A DNA stretch of 64,000 nucleotides. Source: Tranzscheliella williamsii. Its lineage: Eukaryota > Basidiomycota > Ustilaginomycetes > Ustilaginales > Ustilaginaceae. Position numbers and translations under genes: made by a program. The stretch is from the NCBI GenBank assembly GCA_023212725.1, contig JALBYF010000003.1, forward strand, positions 1 to 64,000. The letters are read 5' to 3'. Under the pieces are notes generated by a model. It was given only the letters and a program-made list of their open reading frames with translations. It ran no database searches and was not told the DNA's origin. Every line of letters begins with the position of its first letter. The stretch's first letter is position 1. This document shows, in pieces, positions 57,900 to 64,000 of this stretch.

Positions 57900-59618
57900 A
57901 TGGCACCATCGACCAAGGAAGTTGCCGACGCAGAGGCTGAGCTCGCTGCCCAGCTTGCCGCCGATGTAGCCGCTGCTGAATCCTCGGCCGCCGCCAAGGC
58001 CAATGCAGCCGCCTCTCCTTCCGCCCCTACCTCTTCCTCGTCAGCCCGCCCCGCTGCTGAGCGACAGCCTTTCTCGGCGCTCGACCTCTCCGAGCCTACA
58101 CGCAAGGCCATCGACGCCATGGGCTTCACCACCATGACAGAGGTTCAGGCAAGGTGTGTGCCGCCGTTGATGGCCGGCAAGGACGTGCTGGGCGCCGCCC
58201 AGACCGGTTCCGGAAAGACACTTGCCTTTCTCCTCCCCGCCATCGAGATGCTTCACAGGCTCAAGTTCAAACCGCGAAACGGTACGGGCGCGATCATCAT
58301 TTCTCCCACCCGAGAGTTGGCGCTCCAGATCTTCGGTGTCGCCAAGGAGCTCATGGCCCATCATCATCAGACGTTCGGTATCATCATGGGCGGCGCCAAT
58401 CGTCGCGCAGAAGCAGACAAGCTGCAAAAGGGTGTCAATCTGATCGTCGCTACTCCCGGTCGGCTGCTGGATCACCTCCAGAACACCAAGGGATTCGTCT
58501 TTTCCAATCTCAAGGCCTTGTGTATCGACGAAGCTGACCGGATCTTGGAAATCGGTTTCGAAGATGAAATGCGACAGATTGTCAGCCTCCTGCCGAACGA
58601 CAACCGTCAGACCATGCTCTTTTCTGCCACCCAGACCACCAAAGTACAAGACTTGGCGCGGATCTCGCTTCGCCCCGGCCCGTTGTATATCAACGTCCAT
58701 GCGGATCTCGCCGCAAGCACCGTTTCCCGGCTGGAACAGGGATATGTGGTTTGCGACTCTGATCGACGGTTCTTGCTCCTCTTCACCTTCCTCAAGAAGA
58801 ACGCAGGCAAGAAGATCATTGTCTTTATGAGCTCGTGTAACTCGGTCAAGTATCACTCGGATCTGCTCAACTTTATCGATGTGCCTGTTCTGGATCTCCA
58901 TGGCAAGCAGAAGCAGCAGAAGCGAACCAACACCTTTTTTGAATACTGCAATGCGCCGTCAGGGACGCTCCTCTGCACCGACGTCGCGGCGAGAGGCTTG
59001 GATATCCCCAGCGTCGACTGGATCATCCAGTTTGACCCGCCGGATGACCCGCGAGACTACATCCACCGCGTCGGCAGGACGGCGCGCGCAGGCAACAGCG
59101 GCAAGTCGCTCCTCTTCCTGCTGCCGTCGGAGCTGGGCTTCCTGCGCTTCTTGAAGGTGGCCAAGGTGCCGCTGAACGAGTACACGTTTCCGTCTGACAA
59201 GGTGGCCAACGTGCAGGGCCAGCTGGAGAAGCTGATCAGCAAGAACTACTACCTGCACCAGTCGGCCAAGGACGGCTACCGCTCGTACATGCAGGCGTAC
59301 GGTTCGTATTCGCTCAAGAGGATCTTTGACATCCACAAGCTCGATCTTGCCAAAGTCGCCAAGGCGTACGGCTTTGCCGTCCCGCCCAAGGTCAACATCA
59401 CCATCGGCACCGGGCTCAAGAGCCCCAGCGGCAGCGCCGGCGGCAAGCGCAAGGAGATCGACGCCGACGCCGCCGACGACGACGACCAGCACGACGCCCA
59501 GCGGCATCCGACCGAACGCAGGGCGTACTACCGCAAAAACCACCAGAACGGCGACCACTTCCGCAAGTCCGGCTCCAACAGCACCAACAACAAGGGCGGC
59601 AAGCAGTGGGCACGCTGA
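57900..59618 (+). CDS. HAS1: DEAD-box RNA helicase Has1 (DDX18)
   Basis: Has1 is a nucleolar ATP-dependent RNA helicase needed for both 40S and 60S subunit assembly and for release of U14 snoRNA. The 572-residue protein has the complete helicase core: Q-motif region ([14 protein letters not shown]), motif [10 protein letters not shown], Ia PTRELALQ, motif II in IDEADRIL, motif [17 protein letters not shown], and motif [31 protein letters not shown] and [17 protein letters not shown] are typical of Has1. The N-terminus is Ala/Ser-rich and shorter than the yeast one. The tail is Gly/Lys/His-rich. Codons mostly end in G before about 59300 and in C thereafter. It is convergent with the deacetylase gene, 143 bp between stops. 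Confidence 0.95.
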   Translation: MAPSTKEVADAEAELAAQLAADVAAAESSAAAKANAAASPSAPTSSSSARPAAERQPFSALDLSEPTRKAIDAMGFTTMTEVQARCVPPLMAGKDVLGAAQTGSGKTLAFLLPAIEMLHRLKFKPRNGTGAIIISPTRELALQIFGVAKELMAHHHQTFGIIMGGANRRAEADKLQKGVNLIVATPGRLLDHLQNTKGFVFSNLKALCIDEADRILEIGFEDEMRQIVSLLPNDNRQTMLFSATQTTKVQDLARISLRPGPLYINVHADLAASTVSRLEQGYVVCDSDRRFLLLFTFLKKNAGKKIIVFMSSCNSVKYHSDLLNFIDVPVLDLHGKQKQQKRTNTFFEYCNAPSGTLLCTDVAARGLDIPSVDWIIQFDPPDDPRDYIHRVGRTARAGNSGKSLLFLLPSELGFLRFLKVAKVPLNEYTFPSDKVANVQGQLEKLISKNYYLHQSAKDGYRSYMQAYGSYSLKRIFDIHKLDLAKVAKAYGFAVPPKVNITIGTGLKSPSGSAGGKRKEIDADAADDDDQHDAQRHPTERRAYYRKNHQNGDHFRKSGSNSTNNKGGKQWAR

Positions 59619-59761
59619 TCCGCCACTGCACCACCCGCGCCTCTCTCCTTCCAGGCTCCCTTTGCATGTACTTTAGCATCTTCCACTACCCGGTTCCCCA
59701 TTCATGAGCGCGCGGACCCGTGGTAAGGCATGCGGTGGACTGCATCGCCAGCTCATCCCGG

Positions 59762-61387
59762 TTAGGATTGGGGAGGGGTGGCAAGGGCGTCGATGTGGTG
59801 GGCAAAGTGGTTGCGGATGGCTTGGAGGTGGGGCTGGTCGTTCTGGTCGATCGTTTCGCCGGCGCGCACGTCGAGGGTGTATTCGGGTGCGTAGTGCGGC
59901 CAGTGTGTGTGTTGCGGGATTTGGGTGGTGTAGGTGATTGTGCTGGGTGGGGGGGTGGCTGTGTCTGTTGCGGTGGGGTGGTTGTCTGGTGAGTGGTGGT
60001 GGGGATGGGTGGCGGTGCGCTTGGACGCGTCGGGGGCGTGGAGGCGGCCGAGGCAGGCGGCGGTGAGGAGGCTCCAGCAGCGGGCAGCGTTCTGGCTGTG
60101 GTAGCCGCCGCCGCCGAGCAGCAGCGTCGGCCTGCGCCAGGACAGGACGGCGCGGATGGCGTACACGTAGCCCGCCGCGGAAAGATTCCACACGCCCATC
60201 GGATCGCCTGCCAGCCCGTCAAGACCGCACTGCACCACCACCACCTCGGGCTCCCACGCCTCAAAGAGCGCCTGCACACTACTCTCCATCACCGCCGCTA
60301 AACTCGCATCCGACGCCCCGAGCGACAGCGGGATGTTGAAGCTCGTGCGGCCACCGCCCGGATCGCCCGTCAGCGAGCCCGGCGGGCCGTGCCGGTCAGG
60401 ATCCACCGCAGGCGCATAGCACGGGAAAAAGCCAGGTGCATAGTGGTGAATGCTGAGCGTCATCACATGCGGGCTGCTGTGAAAGGCCTCCTGCACCCCG
60501 TCCCCCCAGTGCAGATCGAGATCGAGGTACATGACCCTGTCGAAGCGCTTTACGGTGGATTTGCGCATCGTCTTGGGTTCTGCCCCGGGGCGGCATGCGT
60601 CGGGGACGGTGGCAGAGACGACCACCTTCCTGGGCTTGCGCAAGGCTAGGATGGCCAGGACGGCGTCGTTGATGTAGCAGAATCCGGACGCGGCATCCTT
60701 TTTGGCGTGGTGGCGCCCGCCGTCCCATGCGATGGCCACGTCGGCCTGGCCAGTAGCAAGCAGGTTGGCGGCGGTGATCGAGGCGCCTGCCACCAGTTTC
60801 ACGTGCTCGTCCAGCCCGTTGAAGGCGGGGCAGTCATCCTGCAGACCGAACGGCTCCTTGGCCTCCGAGGGTGGGGAGCGAGACGCTTGCGCATGGTCTG
60901 AGTCTGCCGAGGGAGACTCGTACGAACGGCGCGGCTGTGTGGGTAGGCCGGCAGTGACCGAGGCGGGATCGAGCTTGAGACGCTTGTGCGGAGACGCAGA
61001 GGAGGCGGGCCTGCTGCGGGTGCGGCTGCAAAGACGCTCGACAAAGGCACTCTCGTGGTAGGCGAGCATCTGCGGCTGTGTCGCGGGCTGCGGCAGATGC
61101 ACGGTAGCTCTGCGTCTGTCCTGGCGTTGCGACGGGTCGATGCGCTCGTCCTGGTCGACCCCGAGAGCGCGCAAGAGGAGACGGTACTCGGAGGCCTCTT
61201 GATCGCGATCCAAACCATCCTGCTCGTCAGAGTCACGGAGTTGCGAGAGGTCCAGCAGATCGAGGTGGTAGGCGAGACAGTGGACCAGAGAAGAACGGCC
61301 CGGATTGGAGGGCAACAGGTCGGAATACCTGATCAGACGGCTCGACACGACATAGGCTACCCGCCGCTCGTCAGCTTGTATCGCCAT
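59762..61387 (-). CDS. Histone deacetylase, class I, HDAC8/HOS1-like
   Basis: The 541-residue protein begins at the ATG at 61387 (MAIQADERRVAYVVSS); the longer frame upstream uses a GTG. The catalytic fold includes the His dyad in WDGGRHHAKKDAASGFCYIN (226 and 227), the zinc-ligand region YLDLDLHWGDGV (Asp291, His293), the third ligand in CGLDGLAGDPMG (Asp390), and the active-site Tyr in GGGGYHSQNAARCW (429). VMTLSIHHYAPGFFPCY resembles HDAC8. Two inserts are unusual: a Ser/Arg/Pro-rich stretch at about 122-185 before the active-site region and a Pro/Lys segment near 260-280. A C-terminal His/Pro/Thr-rich part is not family sequence. Position 294 is Trp where nearly all class I enzymes have His. 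Confidence 0.9.
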   Translation of the reverse strand: MAIQADERRVAYVVSSRLIRYSDLLPSNPGRSSLVHCLAYHLDLLDLSQLRDSDEQDGLDRDQEASEYRLLLRALGVDQDERIDPSQRQDRRRATVHLPQPATQPQMLAYHESAFVERLCSRTRSRPASSASPHKRLKLDPASVTAGLPTQPRRSYESPSADSDHAQASRSPPSEAKEPFGLQDDCPAFNGLDEHVKLVAGASITAANLLATGQADVAIAWDGGRHHAKKDAASGFCYINDAVLAILALRKPRKVVVSATVPDACRPGAEPKTMRKSTVKRFDRVMYLDLDLHWGDGVQEAFHSSPHVMTLSIHHYAPGFFPCYAPAVDPDRHGPPGSLTGDPGGGRTSFNIPLSLGASDASLAAVMESSVQALFEAWEPEVVVVQCGLDGLAGDPMGVWNLSAAGYVYAIRAVLSWRRPTLLLGGGGYHSQNAARCWSLLTAACLGRLHAPDASKRTATHPHHHSPDNHPTATDTATPPPSTITYTTQIPQHTHWPHYAPEYTLDVRAGETIDQNDQPHLQAIRNHFAHHIDALATPPQS

Positions 61388-62237
61388 ACCGATACGTCGG
61401 CGCCAACCAAGGCGGACCCACACGTGCGCAGGATGGCCGTTCGAAGGCCAGACGACACCGAGCCGTCAAACGTCGCCATCACTCGCACTGACACCGTCCG
61501 GGGCCGTGCCCATCCGTATCCATCCTTATGTGACAGCTGCTAACCAATCGGGGGCGATGATTGTTTGCGATAGGACGCCATCGGGCCAGCAATAGAAGTA
61601 TCGGGTCGGCGATCGGTCAGCCGGTCAAATGCCCAAATCACGATGTGTCAATCAATAATGTCAAATCTGGGGCTGAGTCGATGGGCGAAAGTCGAAATTG
61701 CAGCGAAGAAGAGAGCTGCTGCTTGCTGCTGTTGCGGGCTTACAAGCAAAGAAGAGCGAATATGAATCGACGAGCAGCAAGACACAAAGACAAGCAGTGA
61801 GCAAGCAGAAGAGATTCAGATTCCCACTCGCATGGACAGCGCTCGCCGACCGGGCCTTAGGCTACACTTGTTTCCCGACTTGCGTTTGCCGGTCATCCAT
61901 CCCAACAAAACCCTTTCTTTCTCGTCATTTCTCGCCGAACCCTTCCTTCCGTGCTGTTCATCTTACAGCTCACGACGCCGCAGTGACGCATCACGGCTGA
62001 TTAAGGCCGACTCAACCGGGTCGCCATCCACTTTAAAGAACCTGTGCCGGTGCTACCAATCTTACGCTCGCTTCATTTGGCAAAAAACCGCAGCGTTGTT
62101 CGTTCCTAGACACCGTCTGTAGCCCACCTTGTTTATTAGCTTTGCGACCGAGAGTGTCCGGCTTGCAACCAGAGCTACACTCTCGACGTCTACCGTGTCG
62201 ATCCACTTGCCATCCCATACCAACTCGCGCATCGACC
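61388..62237. other. Divergent intergenic region, deacetylase / Zn2Cys6 regulator
   Basis: This 850-bp region should contain both promoters. A 96-codon ATG-started frame at 61832-62122 precedes the regulator start by 115 bases. It has no recognisable domain and could be an upstream open frame or chance. Nothing else was recognised. Confidence 0.45.
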
Positions 62238-64000
62238 ATGAATACACCTCCTAGATTCTCGCATTCCCGGCAAGGCTCGGTAGACAATACCTCCTCCAAC
62301 CTCAATCCCACCTCGGCCGCCCAGCTTCAGCATCCGTATCTTGCCGGTCACAACCCCGCTGCTGCCTCGCATACTCCCGGTCACCATTCCCCACTGACCA
62401 GCTACGGCCATGCTCTCGCCTCCCTTGGCTACTCTTCCTCCTCCTATTCACCATACCGCGGCGGACAGCCACCTCCTCCATCGTCCTGGGCCACCTCCAA
62501 CCCCGCCGCCCTCCATGGCAGCGCTTCCGCCACTCCCAAGCGCAGCCAAAGCAGAGACGACGACGACGACGATGAAGACGATGATGACGACGACGACGAC
62601 GACGGCTCCGATGACTCGGATGACGATGATGACGATGATGCAGATGAAGACGACGAGCTGAGCGAAACCAATGCTGACGGCGCCAAGCTCTCGGGCAACA
62701 AGAGGAAACGCGACAGTTCACCCAAAGCCAACAAGTCAAAGAAGAACTCTGCCTCCCAAGATGCGGCTGCCAACAACAAGCCAGAGGGCGACCCCTCTAA
62801 CAAGCAGAGCGGCCAAACCGGCGGAAAGAAACCCAAGCCGACACGCGGCGCCAGAGCTTGCACCAACTGTCGGCGGCTCAAGATGCGCTGTGTCGGGGCC
62901 GAGAAAGGGCCTCCGTGCAATCGATGCCGAAACGGCAACCATGAGTGCATATTCGAAGAGAGCAATCGCGGCAAGAAAGGCGGCAAGAATCAGAAGAACG
63001 AGGCCATGCAACAGAGCTTGCGCAAGATGGAGCAGACTCTTGCCACCGTTCTCCGCAGCATTCGCGATCCAGGCTTGGCTGCCCAGCATGGCGGTATGGT
63101 AACACGTAGCCCCTCTCCTTCCCAACACCGAGAAGGAGAGCACGGAGCCAGAGAAACCCCTAACCACCGCTCCGATCCCAGATTGACCCATTCCTTCTTG
63201 GGTGATTACGGGCCGCGCTCGCCTTGGAGCCGCATCGGCGATACCTATGGCTCCGCTACGGGCGCTCCCGCTGCCGGCTCACCAGCCAAAGTCAGCGTAG
63301 ATGGAGCCAGCCCGGCGATGAGCACCATCAATCCGACTGCCTTTGCTAACCACAGCGCCTCTTCTACTGACAGCAGCCACCCGTCGCCCATTGTCCATGG
63401 CACCCGATTCCTCGAACCATTGCCCCACCACAGCCGACAGATGCGGCCGCCAATGCAACACAGCGACTCGGACCGCAGTCGCGTCTCTCGCGGCTCACCA
63501 CGTCTCCATTCGCTGCCTGACAATACCTTGAATCCTTTAGGACTACTGGCCGAGGCTAGTCTCCACAACAACCAGCGCTCCCGCAAACAGGCACGCGCTC
63601 CAAGCACCTCGAGCAGCCATCGTGAGAAGGACAGCCAGCATTCAGGCAGTACCGCTGGCAAAACCCCGGTCGACCCCGAAGAAGGCGACCCTGCCGAGGC
63701 CTCTGCAGCAAAGAACGGCCCGACTGAACAAGCAAGAGCCAGACCCTTGGGTGTTGCCTCGGACAACTACTTCAAACCCGGCCCCATGACCATCCTTCCT
63801 CTGAGGCGCATCATTATCGAGCGAGAAATGCCGCCGGAGCTTCTCACCCTCGGCATCGTTACCTCGGAGGAGGTGCTCGACCTCTTTCGCATCTATTTCC
63901 AGCACTGCGCCCTCCACTTTCCGCTTCTTGATGCCGACTGGCATACACCCACCTTTATCTGCAGCCGGTCGCCCTTCCTCTTCACCTGCGTCTGCACCGT
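62238..64000 (+). CDS. Zn2Cys6 fungal transcription factor, N-terminal 587 residues (runs off right edge)
   Basis: An open frame from the ATG at 62238 continues to the window end without a stop. Residues 1-105 are Ser/Pro/His-rich; about 112-148 is a nearly pure Asp/Glu tract; 155-200 is Lys/Ser/Asn-rich. The binuclear cluster starts at Cys208 (ACTNCRRLKMRC), with PPCNRCRNGNHEC completing six Cys. A Lys/Gly-rich spacer and a coiled segment (QSLRKMEQTLATVLRSIRD) follow. After a long disordered stretch the middle homology domain begins at LRRIIIEREMPPELLTLGI and continues with EEVLDLFRIYFQHCALHFPLL at the right edge. Most of that domain lies outside the window. The regulatory target is unknown. 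Confidence 0.9.
   Translation, partial: MNTPPRFSHSRQGSVDNTSSNLNPTSAAQLQHPYLAGHNPAAASHTPGHHSPLTSYGHALASLGYSSSSYSPYRGGQPPPPSSWATSNPAALHGSASATPKRSQSRDDDDDDEDDDDDDDDDGSDDSDDDDDDDADEDDELSETNADGAKLSGNKRKRDSSPKANKSKKNSASQDAAANNKPEGDPSNKQSGQTGGKKPKPTRGARACTNCRRLKMRCVGAEKGPPCNRCRNGNHECIFEESNRGKKGGKNQKNEAMQQSLRKMEQTLATVLRSIRDPGLAAQHGGMVTRSPSPSQHREGEHGARETPNHRSDPRLTHSFLGDYGPRSPWSRIGDTYGSATGAPAAGSPAKVSVDGASPAMSTINPTAFANHSASSTDSSHPSPIVHGTRFLEPLPHHSRQMRPPMQHSDSDRSRVSRGSPRLHSLPDNTLNPLGLLAEASLHNNQRSRKQARAPSTSSSHREKDSQHSGSTAGKTPVDPEEGDPAEASAAKNGPTEQARARPLGVASDNYFKPGPMTILPLRRIIIEREMPPELLTLGIVTSEEVLDLFRIYFQHCALHFPLLDADWHTPTFICSRSPFLFTCVCT

Noticed and set aside
1..64000. CRISPR arrays, rRNA, retrotransposons or DNA transposons
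   Set aside because: No spaced direct repeats, rRNA signatures, reverse transcriptase, integrase or transposase motifs were seen in the frames examined.

Overview
This is nuclear DNA from a basidiomycete fungus, most likely a smut of the Ustilaginaceae (Ustilago, Sporisorium or Pseudozyma type). The evidence is dense, mostly intron-poor genes, short GT-AG introns of about 80-150 bases, a mixture of single-copy eukaryotic housekeeping genes, and proteins typical of this group (phytoene desaturase with a C-terminal membrane segment, fungal conventional kinesin, Zn2Cys6 regulators). The species is inferred from general knowledge, not from a search. No transposon, CRISPR array, rRNA or convincing tRNA was seen.

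Layout, left to right: the 5' part of an unidentified gene (1-415, minus); plasma-membrane syntaxin SSO1 (minus, 2 exons); mitoribosomal COX24/mS38-type protein (minus); Golgi tether COG4 (plus), convergent with kinetochore NUF2 (minus, 2 exons); a family-16-like methyltransferase (plus), convergent with monothiol glutaredoxin GRX3/4 (minus, 2 exons); a TBC-domain Rab GAP (plus); elongin A (plus); a small zinc-ribbon protein whose first coding exon is only the start codon (plus); chorismate mutase ARO7 (minus, 4 exons); tRNA dimethyltransferase TRM1 (plus); a Ser/Thr-rich single-pass membrane protein (minus, 2 exons); a 1,048-residue PHO80-like cyclin behind a long AUG-poor leader (plus); mitoribosomal MRP51 (minus); OMP decarboxylase URA3 (plus, 3 exons); endonuclease III NTG1 (plus); ribosome-rescue GTPase HBS1 (minus, 4 exons); AIM41/YqeY (minus, 2 exons); conventional kinesin (minus); UBLCP1 phosphatase (plus); phytoene desaturase (plus); a Zn2Cys6 regulator (plus); UTP21 (minus), divergent from HAS1 (plus); a HDAC8/HOS1-like deacetylase (minus); and a second Zn2Cys6 regulator running off the right edge (plus).

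The genes serve separate housekeeping processes: secretion and Golgi traffic, mitochondrial translation, ribosome biogenesis, DNA repair, chromatin, pyrimidine and aromatic biosynthesis, and carotenoids. The only clear functional pairing is UTP21/HAS1, two ribosome-biogenesis genes sharing a 541-bp divergent promoter that holds two inverted copies of an RRPE-like element. I found no discrete new system such as a toxin-antitoxin or mobile cassette.

The most unusual window-wide signal is compositional. At least nine genes use G-ending codons for several hundred bases and then switch sharply to C-ending codons a few hundred bases before the stop. Other notable points are a 127-bp near-palindrome at 5421-5547, a triplicated 13-bp TATA-like repeat at 26665-26703, a leader of about 980 nt with a single AUG, a probable dual-start arrangement in TRM1, and a His-to-Trp change in the metal-site motif of the deacetylase.
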